From: Rehmannia glutinosa
Lineage: Eukaryota; Streptophyta; Magnoliopsida; Lamiales; Orobanchaceae
NCBI GenBank assembly: GCA_016081115.2
Contig: CM071925.1
Span: 14,054,441 to 14,118,440 of the forward strand
Length of the DNA stretch: 64,000 nt
Direction: 5' to 3'
Both the position numbers and the translations under genes were made by a program. A model generated the notes under the pieces. It was not told the DNA's origin, made no database searches, and saw nothing but the letters and a program-made list of their open reading frames with translations. Below are positions 9,955 to 19,531 of the stretch, in pieces. Numbering within the stretch: position 1 is the first letter of the stretch; each line of letters starts with the position of its first letter.

Positions 9955-11196
9955 GGTATATGATTGCATTTTATGTGTTTTAAAACTTAGGGATGAAAAT
10001 CGGATTTTTAACTCAAAATTCGGACATAACAAAAAAACTGGACTTCAGGGACTGGATGAAGAGGGGTCGACCGGTCGACCAAAACTTGGACCGATCTAAG
10101 CCCCCTCCAATCGGTCGACCTAGACAACTTTTTTGCTTAAATCAGTTCTGTCTCAGCTTCTGTCCATTTCGTTCTTTTCACGCCTATTTTTCACCCCTTT
10201 GCCAAATTCACACACAAATCACGCAAAATGATTTTTTTCTTGAAATTTCTATATTATTGGACTTATATTATGGCTATATCATCCATATTACTCAACTTCT
10301 CCAATAATTGGTAAGTTTAATTCCCTCTTTAATCTCAATTGGATTGAACCCTTGAGAAAGTGCTTTTGCTTGATGAATTTGTTGTATCATTGTGTTGGGA
10401 ATTATGTATATTGATGAATTACGATTGTAGAAGTAGGATTGGTAATGATTTTTTGGGCATGATTACATTTTCAAATGTTATATACACCTTCGATTTTATT
10501 CTACGCACACTAAGTGTTCGATAAAATGTCTCAATGAAAATTTCACCCCTTACATGAATCTCTTGACTTCAAATGTCCTACATGTTTATAAAGATCATGC
10601 TTTATCAATCAAATGAGCTTCTACAAACTTTCTTCTCGAAATTTCCCATAGGATTTGGAATTTTAAGTTTTATAAGCATGATAATCCGATTCAATGCGCC
10701 CTTTGATATGTTTTTTTGATATTTTTTATCATGCTAATAATCTTTTTGATGATTCCAAATGAGGATAAACATGAAATAAGCTCATAAGCTCAAAGAAGCT
10801 ATAAAAAGCTCGTGAAAAAGCTATAAGTTGTGGATAAAAAAGCCAAAAGCTGAGGATGAAACTTAGTCCATTGGATGCATAATAGACTTTTACATATGAC
10901 TAATGATTTCTTTTTGACAGAGGGAGCTTCTAAGCTCTTGAAATTCAAGCTCAAATTGTAAAAGCTGAGCTTTTAGCTTTTAGTTATTTGTTTCCATGTC
11001 TACTCTTGATTTGCATGTTGACAGAGAGAGCTTATATAAAATATTTTGAAAAATATTTGCTCCTATCCTTATGATTCTTATGCATGAAAAATGTCGCCTA
11101 AAATAAATAGTTATTTTTGACCGGAAAAACTTGTTTCGTTTTCAAAATCGACCTCTTAAAATTGTCTTGGTTTGTAATCACCAACAACGGGGAGTT
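9955..11196 (+). other. Post-pol non-coding region with repeated polypurine tracts, SIRE-A copy 1
   Basis: No supported gene. It contains a perfect 16-bp palindrome GGTCGACCGGTCGACC (10065-10080), dense AAGCT/AGCTT words, and degraded repeats of a GGGGGAG tract near 10760, 10920, 11024 and 11188. The last directly precedes the 3' LTR and is the primer tract for plus-strand synthesis. Multiple polypurine tracts are a described Sirevirus trait. Copies 2 and 4 keep the tracts better. Confidence 0.7.
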
Positions 11197-12484
11197 TGTT
11201 AGATAAATATTTTTATCATAATTTTGATGATTTTTCACCAAAACAATGTCCCTAAATGTTGTCTAAATACTCCTAATTGATTTAAATTATTTTTACTAAT
11301 ATTTCGGAGTATTTCTTGAAGTTTATTTTTACAAAAATTGGACAACACTTCTGTTTCGAGGCCAATCGGTTGCCCTAGAGGGCAACCCGTGCCTGAAAGT
11401 TTGATTTATGAAATAGAAAAGAGACGGAAGATTTTCTATTGGAGGTCGACTGGTCGACCTAGACGTCGACCGATACTTGTTTTGAACAAAAACTGAACAA
11501 AGCTTTCTGTCTCTCAAAAAAGAAGGGTTGGACTGGTCCAACAAGGGGCCAACCGGTCGAACCCCTGGTCGATAAGAAGGGTTGAACGGGTCCAACAAGG
11601 GGCCGACCGGTGGAACCCATGGTCGACCGGTCGAAGCCCACTTGGACCGGTCCACCTAGCCATTTTTGAGTTATAATTTCGAATTTCATGTTAGAGGTCG
11701 ACCGGTCGACTTAAGATTTTATCAGCAAATTATCCATTGCATAACACACAACTTTTCATGATTTTAAGGGATTGATTTCTAACAGCTATAATCTTCATTT
11801 GATTTGCAATTTTTACAAATTTCAATCTCCAATGAGGAGCCTATGTCTGAAAATCAAATTCAAGACCTCTCCTATAAATAGATGAAGGATTGAAGCAACA
11901 AGATACAACAACACAAGTATTACAAACACAAGCAAACTTCTTGTTCTTCACTTTCATATTCGTGTTGTATTTAGCCTAAGTCTTTCACTTGCACATCTTG
12001 AGTACTAGGCTTGATTCTTGATTACACTTGCACTTCAAAGGTGTATACTTCATTAGAGTTGTAATCTTGAATTGTTTTCAATCATCCAAAACAAGGCATC
12101 CTTGTTAAGTATTCTTGTGCTAAGAGCACACTTGGGTGATTTTAGGTGTTGAAGAGTGTGGTACCCTTCATTGGTGTAAGAAGATTGTGGTAATCTTCAT
12201 AGGTGGTGTTGTAAGAAGAGTGAGGTGCTCTTCAAGTTAAAGATTGTAATAGTTTGGTATCTATTAATAAATCTTTTTTTTTTTCAAAATTCATTCTGGA
12301 TATACTGGGGTGGTAGAAGATTAGGCCCTAGGTGGGTTGAACTTCTATAAATCATTGTGTGTTGTTTACATTCCCACACTTTCATTTTCGTTACCATTCT
12401 TACATTCGAAAAAGAGGGCGAAAATTGGAAAATCGGCATAATCTATTCACCCCCTCTAGATTATCGTAGCCACTTGGACTAATA
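11197..12484 (+). repeat. 3' LTR of SIRE-A copy 1
   Basis: It starts TGTTAGATAAATATTTTTATC and ends GGACTAATA. A 54-bp duplication is visible (11521-11574 and 11575-11628). The U3 part has GACCGGTC-centred palindromes at about 11450, 11625 and 11697. TATAAATA is at 11873 and the GTGGT hairpin array at about 12113-12235. It lacks the 911-bp insertion of the 5' LTR. Confidence 0.92.
11873..11880 (+). promoter_or_regulatory. TATA box of the 3' LTR, SIRE-A copy 1
   Basis: TATAAATA followed by GATGAAGGATTGAAG, conserved among SIRE-A LTRs. In a 3' LTR it could start readout into the gypsy LTR downstream. Confidence 0.6.
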
Positions 12485-13137
12485 TCCATTGGTGAGATAA
12501 GGTGATCTGTTGGGAATTCGATGTTTGATCAACACTTCTTCACCGAATAAGGACGGTCTGGTTGTGTCACACTTGTGCGCAACACTTCTGTTTGATTTTT
12601 GGATTGGCGTCACACTTTCGTGCGCAATCACTTCTGTTAATAAGGGTTTGATAATGACATATGAACGATTCATGCATAAATTTCCATGAAATGATTTTCC
12701 TGCACAACTGTAAGCCACACTCACACACTCGCACCACACCCACAGAGAATGTTTATCTCACTCTCGCCTGTTTTCACAACCAGAGGATAAGGACCCACAT
12801 TTGGATGATAACGATTATGACTATGAAGGTACAAATTATTTTCTGATGTATTTGGTGACTATTTAAGATAATTTGAATTTTATTTTGTAATGGACAAGTT
12901 CCAAGCAATTTCTAATGTAATAGTCGGGCATAGGACCCGTATGAATGATTATGACGTTGGTTTGTATTTTGTTTTGATTTTGCTGCGACTGTAGTAGACT
13001 TAGTTTATTTTAATGCTTATGCTTGTTTTGGGATTTTGTTATTTCTATTTGGGTTATATTAATGAATAAATGGGTGGGCCTAATAAACCAACATAAGTTT
13101 GATTACCTGTGTCACGACTCCCGTTTGGGGCGTGACA
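12485..13137 (+). mobile_element. Right part of the gypsy 5' LTR
   Basis: This resumes the LTR interrupted at 3029. The end reads GTCACGACTCCC...GGGGCGTGACA, an inverted GTCACG/CGTGAC pair common near gypsy LTR ends, followed at once by a degenerate primer site. No ORF is supported. Copy 1 therefore inserted inside this LTR. Confidence 0.75.
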
Positions 13138-13156
13138 GGTTGTTTTCAGAGCTCGG
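13138..13156 (+). other. Degenerate primer binding site of the gypsy element
   Basis: GGTTGTTTTCAGAGCTCGG follows the LTR end. It resembles the GGTTGGTATCAGAGCC arrangement of Tekay/Del-type chromoviruses with several changes. Confidence 0.6.
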
Positions 13157-13389
13157 CTAGTAAGAAGAAAACTCACACCGAGCTGGCCTAGGATAAGACC
13201 CTTTGCATGTATTGTGTATTACCACTACTGACTAGGCTAAGTTAACAATTCGAAACAGTTGGAAAATATAGAATTTTTCTTTTATGGAGTACTTAGTCGA
13301 TTTCTTAACATAGTTAGTACCTTGTAGCGCTTGATTTCCTTTCCATAGTCATTTTATGCCCATTTTAATATCATCCTTGTGCTTGTTCA

Positions 13390-14123
13390 GGTATAGAGCC
13401 TGAGACTCTTACGTGGTCAATGTACTACGAACTACTTGCTGAGAAAGATTATCACGCGAATGCGGCTGGATATTGGGAGGAAAAACATTCTCGTGATGTC
13501 ACTAGGCTTCACTTGGCACATGAGCACGCTCGGTAGCTCGAGGAGAGATTGCATGATAGGTTTAGGTCGAGGGAGGAACTCCTCTATGAGGTAGCAGAAC
13601 ACAAAATGACGATCAGCTCCCGCGACAACCAGATCAAGACAATGTAGGAAGAGATAGATAGACTGACTGAGATCATTCACCAAGCAAACAAGAAATAGTT
13701 GAGCCTGACTCGCACCAATGACGAGCTGCGAGAAAGGGCTAAACTAAGTGAAGGCCTCGTGACCCAACTCCTTCACATAATAGAGGTCCTCAAACGCTGG
13801 TGCATCAACATGAGGAAACAATTGATGGCTCACTCGAGATGATGGCCCAGATGCAGGGCCTGATTGAGGCTCTACAACATCAAATGGAGACTCAGGTGGA
13901 ACAAATGGTAATGAACCAGGAAAACTTCCAGCAGCACGCCCATCAAATCGGAAACTGGGTTCTGGAAGGTATCAATATTGTTCCGGAAGTGGCCCCAAAA
14001 ATGGAGGAAGAACCGGAGAAGGATCCTGAAGAAGATCCAGAAGAGGACCCTCAGATGGACCCGATGGATTTTCTACGGGACCCGAAGGAATGGCAGAAGG
14101 ATCGCCCCTGTGGTTGTCATTGA
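13390..14123 (+). pseudogene. Coiled-coil leader ORF upstream of gypsy gag
   Basis: The reading starts near ETLTWSMYYELLAEKDY and has heptad-like charged helices (LRERAKLSEGLVTQLLHIIEVLK) with internal stops at about 13533, 13647 and 13697. Near 13800 the frame changes and continues as MAQMQGLIEALQHQMETQVEQM. It closes with an acidic repeat (DPEEDPEEDPQMDP) and ends at 14123. It lies between the primer site and gag, where some chromoviruses carry an extra ORF. I cannot name its function. The 300 bases after it are AT-rich leader. Confidence 0.55.
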
Positions 14124-14450
14124 TGATAATGAGACGATGCTCACAGCACCGTCACTGATTAGACTAGCTTTACCTTATTCTAGTTTCCTCTTGTATTTTA
14201 ATTCTGTAATAGACTCATTTTGTAATGGATATGTTACCGAATATTCGATAACCGCTCAACTTTGTAATTCAACTGCTCTATTCTCGCAATGTAGTACTTG
14301 TATTTTCCTCATTACATTGCAATGTGTTGTTATTTATATTTTTCGTACTTGTTAAATTTAACTTGGTCTATCATGAATTCTTGCATATTATGCTTTGACT
14401 TATAATTATAAATGTGTAAGATAAATGAATGATAATCCTTATAAATACAG

Positions 14451-15020
14451 ATGGTCGGACGTCGAGATAGAGTTAGGCCACATGCTTTCGATGGGAAGGA
14501 CCTTAACCCTCCACGGGGACAGACACCCCTCGCCTAGCTACCACCCCCTTGCGGGAGAAGATCTAACTACCTGTGCTCAAAAGAAATCCTGCTTGTTTAT
14601 GCAAAACAAGCTAGGCAAAATCAAAACATGTCGGAGCTTGCACGTGATGCGAAGGACCAGGTGTTGGAGCGATTCTTGCGCTTCGACCCACCGGTTTTCT
14701 GGGGGGGACCTGATGACGTAAAAGTCAAGGACTGGCTTGAGTGGGTGGAAATCATCTTCGCTGCCTTGTAGTACACAGAGGAGCAGCAAATCACCTTGTC
14801 AGTCTTCCGCTTGGAATCTGCAGCCCGAGACTAGTGGAGGGCAGTGGAAAGGAGATGGGTTCAGGATAGGACCCAGAGGACGTGGGAAAACTTCTGTCCA
14901 AGGCATATCGCTACGGAAAACAACCCAGTGCCACCCTAGAAACCCGGAAATATGTCGGACAACTGAGCCAGGGCACCTGGCCGTGTCTTTGCTTTGGTAG
15001 GGCAAGAGGGCCCGAATGCA
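14451..15020 (+). pseudogene. Ty3/gypsy gag
   Basis: The start ATG at 14451 gives MVGRRDRVR, in frame with the conserved core from 14628: SELARDAKDQVLERFLRFDP, PVFWGGPDDV, DWLEWVEIIF, then YTEEQQITLSVFRLESAARD and WENFCPRHIA. This is the Retrotrans_gag capsid region. In-frame stops interrupt it near 14537, 14769, 14832 and 14937. No zinc knuckle is recognisable before RAPGRVFAL and the protease. Confidence 0.8.
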
Positions 15021-15330
15021 ACTGATGTGGTGGAAGGTATGTTTTCGATATATGACCCTGGCTCATCACACTTCTTTGTCACACCACATCTTGCTCATAA
15101 ATTGCAAAATGTTATATATAATGCATGCAAAGTAAAGATTGATTATGTGTGTTTTTCTGCTAACTTGATATTACGCTTTATCTCGATTATGATATTATTT
15201 TGGGAAAGGATTGGTTAGCTGAACACTTTGCACAAATGGACTGTCATAATAACACCGTTAGGTTATGTAAACCTGGAAAACCCATTTTAGAGCTATCGGT
15301 AGAGCACAAGTCTCGTTAGCCCTGATCATT
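15001..15330 (+). pseudogene. Ty3/gypsy aspartic protease
   Basis: VGQEGPNATDVVEGM leads to YDPGSSHFFVTPHLAHKL, which corresponds to the usual LFDPGATHSFVSP-FA; the catalytic D is present with S for the usual A/T two residues later. A frameshift follows near 15150. ILGKDWLAEHFAQMDCH, in the next frame, is the conserved C-terminal part (usually LGMDWL--H-A-IDC). Confidence 0.8.
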
Positions 15331-16405
15331 TCTGCCATTAAGGCTAGGAAAGCGATCTGCGGAAGGGTACTTAGCGTTTGTAATTAACAAACCTAAGGAT
15401 GAGATCCGCATTCAACAAGTGCCTACAAAGGTTTTAATACCCCAAATGTATTTCCGCAAGAACTCACTACACTCGCTGGATAGGGAGATTGAATTCACCA
15501 ACAAGATATTACCGGGAGCACCGCTAGTAGCACGAACACCGTATAGAATGGATCAAGTGGAACTACAAGAGCTGAAGGCTCAATTGAAAATGTGGGATTC
15601 ATTTGACCAAGCACATCTCCGTGGGGAGCTCCAATGTTGTTTGTCAAGAAGAAATATGGGTCATTGAGACTATGCCTAGACAATCACGGTCTTAATAGTG
15701 TGACCATAAAAAATAAGTATCCCCTCCCGAAGATTGATTTTGTTATTCGACCAACTTCATGGAGTGACGGTGTACTTGAAATTAGATTTGCAACAAGGGT
15801 ATTATCAGTTGAAGATTAAGTGCGAAGACACACCTAAGACAATATTCCAAACTATGTATGGTCACTACGAGTTTGTAGTGATGCCATTTAGATTGACAAA
15901 TGCCCTAGCAGCATTCATGGATTTAATGCATAAAGTTTTTCGACCTTACCTCGATCAGTTTGTAGTAATCTTTATTGACGACATACTTGTGTATTCCAAG
16001 TCGATAGAGGATCACGGGCATTATTTGAGAACTGTACTTGAGACACTACAACAACACCAATTGTACGCCAAATACAGCAAGTGCGAATTTTAGCTGGAGA
16101 AAGTTACATTCTTAGGCCATATAATATCCGGAAATGGGATCGCAGCCGATACGCTCAACGGTTCGGATCGTGGTTGAATGGAAACAACCTAAACAAATGG
16201 ATCAAATCAAGCTTTTTAGGATTGGCTGGATATTATCGGAGATTCATAAAGGATTTTTCTAACATTGCTAGACCACTTTCGCGATTGACTTAGAAGCAAG
16301 TCAAATTTGAGTGGATCTACTAGTGTGAATCCAGTTTTCAAGAACTCAAGAAATGACTCACCACTGCTCCCGTTCTAGCTCTTCCGAGTGAAAGTGAAGG
16401 ATTTG
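15331..16405 (+). pseudogene. Ty3/gypsy reverse transcriptase, ending at RNase H
   Basis: REIEFTNKILPGAPLVARTPYRM marks the N-terminus. YYQLKIKCEDTPKTIFQTMYGHYEF, MPFRLTNALAAFMDLMHKVF and the active site FIDDILVYSKS (about 15970) follow, then LYAKYSKCEF and a stop replacing W. GLAGYYRRFIKDFSNIARPLSRLT and a CESSFQELKK-like segment lead to the break at 16405. Several frame changes are present (near 15600, 15780 and 16100). Confidence 0.88.
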
Positions 16406-16441
16406 TGAAGAAGGAGGAGCCTATGTTTGTGAAGACTCTCC

Positions 16442-16449
16442 TATAAGTA
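16442..16449 (+). promoter_or_regulatory. TATA-like box of the 5' LTR, SIRE-A copy 2
   Basis: TATAAGTA, one change from TATAAATA in the 3' LTR. With U3 deleted, only about 36 bp of LTR remain upstream. Confidence 0.5.
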
Positions 16450-16688
16450 GAGGATGATTTGAAGACACAAGATACAACACACAAGCATACAATACAACAA
16501 GAAATCTGCAAAATTCTCCAAGCTTTCATTTTTACATTCTTGTTGTAATAGCTAAGTTCTTGCACTTGCACAATCTTGAGGTCTAGGCTTTTTGTTCTTG
16601 ATTACACTTGCACTCAAAGTTTGTATACTTCATTTATTGAGTTGTAATCTTGAATTTTTCTATCATCCAAAACAAGATATCCTTGTTA

Positions 16689-16849
16689 GTGTTCTTGTGG
16701 TAAGAATACACTTGGGTGATCTTAGGTGTTGAAGAGTGTGGTATTCTTCATAGGTGTTGAAGGAAGATTGTGGTAATCTCCTTGAAGGTGTTGTAAGAAG
16801 ATTGTGGTGATCTTCAAAGGTGGTGTTGTAACAATTGTGGTAATTGTTA
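16689..16849 (+). repeat. GTGGT-loop hairpin array in the 5' LTR of copy 2
   Basis: Five hairpins share the loop GTGGT. The first pairs GTGTTCTT with AAGAATAC, the second TGAAGAGT with ATTCTTCA (one G-T pair), the third AGATT with AATCT, the fourth GAAGATT with GATCTTC, and the last TAACAATT with AATTGTTA. The middle units are separated by GGTGTTG-type spacers. It lies downstream of the TATA box, so it should be transcribed. Confidence 0.8.
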
Positions 16850-17070
16850 ATAAAATCTTTTTTTCTTTTTGAAATCCACTTCGGATATACCGGGGTGGTA
16901 GTAGATTAGGCCCTAGGTTCGTTGAACTACTATAAATCATCGAGTGTTGTTTAATTTCCGTATTTACATTCTTGTCATTTACTTATTCATTCGAAAAAGA
17001 GGGCAATTTGCGAAAATCGGCATAATCTATTCACCCCCTCTAGATTATCGTAGCCACTTGGACTAACAAG

Positions 17071-17083
17071 TGGTATCAGAGCC
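17071..17083 (+). other. Primer binding site, SIRE-A copy 2
   Basis: TGGTATCAGAGCC, a perfect match to the plant initiator tRNA-Met primer site, two bases after the LTR end. Confidence 0.95.
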
Positions 17084-17090
17084 AAACATT

Positions 17091-17704
17091 TAGATTTGTA
17101 TGGGGATATTGGCACGACAAGTCTAAGTGGAAAACATTACACTTTTATTATAGTCGATGATTTTTCTAGATATACTTGGGCTCTATTTCTTGCAAATAAA
17201 AGCGATGCCGTTAATGAGTTTGTTAAGTTGTGTAGACTTATTGAGAATGAAAAGGAAGATACTATTAAGTCTATTCGAAGTGATCGAGGTGGAGAATTTG
17301 ATGGAGAATTTAGAGTCTTTCGTGAAACCAAGGGATATGGTCATAACTTTTGGGCTCCAAGAACACCTCAACAAAATGGAGTAGCCGAAAGGAAGAATCG
17401 AACACTTCAAGAAATGAGTCGGTCCATGCTCAATGAATTTTCACTTCCAAAATATTTTTGGGCCGAAGCCATAAGTACCACTTGCTATGTCATTAATCGA
17501 GTTTATATTCGTCCTAAAATGAATAAAACTCCATATAAGCTTTGGAAAGGAAGAACTCCAAATATTAGTTATTTCAAAATATTTGGATGTAAGTGTTTTA
17601 TTTTGAATACTAAGGATCAATTAGACAAACTTGATCCTAAAGAGTCGATGAAGGAATATTTATGGGTATTCAACCAAGAGCAAATCATATCGGGTTTACA
17701 ATAA
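17091..17704 (+). pseudogene. copia integrase catalytic core, SIRE-A copy 2
   Basis: It opens in mid-domain with LDLYGDIGTTSLSGKHYTF, so the zinc-binding N-terminus is gone. The DDE residues are visible: D in LDLYGD, D in RSDRGGEFDGEF (near residue 62 of the open frame) and E in QQNGVAERKN (near residue 98). PKYFWAEAISTTCYVINR and LWKGRTPNISYFKIFGCKC follow. A one-base loss near 17668, in the run that reads TATGGGG in copy 1, shifts the frame. Only the first fifteen or so bases separate this core from the primer site, so no normal start codon is available. Confidence 0.9.
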
Positions 17705-17900
17705 GACTAGTGAGGTTGTTGAAGAATTCATCCATGTCAAATTCAATGAAGCTTCGGGTGTTGAAAGGATACCTAATGATGAAAGTGATGAAGAGGATAT
17801 TGTTGAACCCATTGTTCAAGATGATGCTCAAAATGATCAACCTTCAAGCTCAAATATTCCTCAAGAAGACAAAGGTGATACTTCGGATCTTCCCGTAGCA
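17668..17900 (+). pseudogene. Integrase C-terminus and acidic linker, SIRE-A copy 2
   Basis: Read in the shifted frame, this carries the YSTKSKSYRVYN-type stretch, VEEFIHVKFNEASGVERIPND and an acidic run before DTSDLPVAL. It links integrase to reverse transcriptase as in copy 1 (8013-8318). The short ORF in another frame here is a shadow. Confidence 0.7.
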
Positions 17901-18770
17901 TTGAAATTTAAGGGAGACCACCCAAAAGATCTTATTATTGGTGATCCCCTTGATAAAATGATGACCCGAAGAAAATTTGCCGAGAAAGCTCTTATATCTC
18001 AAAAAGAGCCTAAAAATGCTAAGGAAGCTATTGAAGATGAGGATTGGTTCTTAGAAATGCAAGAGGAGTTGAATCAATTTGAAAGGAATGATGTATGGGA
18101 ATTAGTACCTTGTCCTCCATCTCAAACAATTATTGGCACAAAATGGGTATTTCGGAACAAGCTCGATGACCAAGGCAATATTATTCGAAACAAAGCAAGG
18201 TTAGTAGCTCAAGGTTATTGTCAAGAAGAAGGTATTGATTATGATGAAACATTTGCACCTGTAGCACGTTTAGAAGCTATTCGTATTTTACTTGCCTATT
18301 CTTGTTTTAAAAATTTCAAGCTTTACCAAATGGATGTAAACTCCGCATTTTTAAATGGTCTTATTCAAGAAGGAGTCTATGTAAAACAACCTCCGGGGTT
18401 TAAAAACTTTTCTAGGCCTAATGATGCTTATAAACTTAAAAAGGCCTTGTATGGTTTGAAACAAGCACCCCGTGCATGGTATGATAGACTTAGCTCTTTT
18501 CTTTTGCAAAATGGTTTTGCAAGAGGTAAAGTTGATACTACTCTATTTGTTTTTGAAAAAGGGCAAGATTGCTTATTAGTGCAAATTTATGTAGATGATA
18601 TTATTTTTGGTGCTACTAATGAATCATTGTGCAAGAAATTTTCTAAGTTAATGCAAGGTGAATTTGAAATGAGAATGATGGGGAGCTCAACTTCTTCCTT
18701 GGACTTCAAATTAAGCAATGCCAAGAAGGAATTTATATTTCACAATCAAAATATACAAAAGAGTTTTTGA
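17901..18770 (+). pseudogene. copia reverse transcriptase, SIRE-A copy 2
   Basis: Open for 289 codons. The N-terminal copia motif FERNDVWELVPCPPSQTIIGT is followed by GTKWVFRNKL, ARLVAQGYCQEEGIDYDETF, APVARLEAIR, QMDVNSAFLNGLIQEGVYV, LYGLKQAPRAWYDRLSSFLL and the catalytic IYVDDIIFGATNESLC (about 18587). Near 18680 a one-base loss in a G run (GATGGGGAG, against GATGGGGGAG in copy 1) shifts the frame, so the last 25 or so residues are out of frame. The catalytic residues look intact. It is the best polymerase sequence in the window. Confidence 0.92.
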
Positions 18771-19531
18771 AGAAGTTCGGAATTGAAGAAGGAAGAACCG
18801 TCTCTACCCCAATGGCAACAAACATCAAGATTGACAAAGATGAAAAAGGCAAGCCGGTTGATGAATCCAAGTATCGAGGTATGATTGGTAGTTTACTTTA
18901 TTTAACTGCAAGTAGATCGGATATTCTTCATGCCGTATGCCTATGTGCTCGTTTTCAAAACAATCCCAAAGAATCTCATATGAGTGTCGTTAAAAGGATT
19001 TTTCGATATTTGAAAGGCACTATTCAATATGGTTTAATTTATCCAAAGAATGAAAATTTTTCTCTTAAAGGTTATAGTGATTCGGATTATGCGGGAAATA
19101 TTGATGGTCGTAAAAGTACTTCCGGATCATGTCAATTTTTAGGCGATTGCCTAGTTTCTTGGTTTTCAAAGAAACAAAATTGTGTTTCACTTTCAACGGC
19201 CGAAGCCGAATACATTTCCGCGGCTTTTTGTTGTACTCAATTGCTTTGGATGAAACAAACTTTAGCGGATTATAAATGTTCTTTTGAAAGTGTTCCTATC
19301 TTTTGTGATAACATATCCGCTATAAATATTGCTCAAAACCCGGTTCATCATAACCGTACTAAACATATTGAGATTCGACATCATTTTCTAAGGGATTGTG
19401 TTTCAAAACGAAAAATTGAGATATCTTTTGTTCCATCTCAAGATCAATTGGCGGATATCTTTACAAAACCGCTATCTTCCGAGACTTTTGCCTCAATACG
19501 AGCTCGGTTAGGCATAACACATATTGAATAA
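18767..19531 (+). pseudogene. copia RNase H and C-terminus of pol, SIRE-A copy 2
   Basis: Open for 254 codons and continuous with reverse transcriptase after correcting for the frameshift. It contains GRTVSTPMATN, YRGMIGSLLYLTASRSDILH, KRIFRYLKGTIQYGLIY, GYSDSDYAGNIDGRKSTSGS, CVSLSTAEAEYISAAFCCTQ, FCDNISAINIAQNPVHHNRT and DQLADIFTKPLSSETF. The RNase H acidic residues (D in SDSDYAG, E in AEAEYI, D in CDN) are all present. It ends ITHIE with TAA. Confidence 0.92.

Larger units (their letters stand above)
3030..12484 (+). mobile_element. SIRE-A copy 1: full-length but decayed Ty1/copia element
   Basis: Both LTRs, a primer site, gag-pol remnants and a 3' polypurine region are present in the usual order. 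The flanks are TCCAC on the left and TCCAT on the right, a 5-bp target duplication with one mismatch. The left end reads TGTTAC and the right end CTAATA, each one change from the family consensus TGTTAG/CTAACA. LTR divergence, stops, frameshifts and two later insertions mark it as an old copy. The long coiled-coil gag and repeated polypurine tracts suggest the Sirevirus lineage. Confidence 0.9.
13138..16405 (+). mobile_element. Internal part of a Ty3/gypsy chromovirus (Tekay/Del-like), 3' truncated
   Basis: Leader ORF, gag, protease and reverse transcriptase follow one another on the plus strand. The element breaks off just after the LALPSESEGFV-like stretch that begins RNase H, at a junction with the truncated 5' LTR of SIRE-A copy 2. 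RNase H, integrase and chromodomain are missing. The lineage is inferred from gag and protease motifs and LTR length. Confidence 0.8.
16406..17068 (+). repeat. 5' LTR of SIRE-A copy 2 (last 663 bp only)
   Basis: It corresponds base for base in length to 21282-21944. It starts at a junction with gypsy reverse transcriptase/RNase H sequence where both partners read roughly AAAGTGAAG, suggesting microhomology-mediated joining. The U3 palindromes are lost; the TATA-like box (TATAAGTA, 16442) and hairpin array remain. Confidence 0.9.

Noticed and set aside
10280..11190. A post-pol ORF in SIRE-A copies 1 and 2
   Set aside because: No frame longer than chance and no similarity in reading to the ORF of copy 4; only polypurine tracts and AAGCT words remain.
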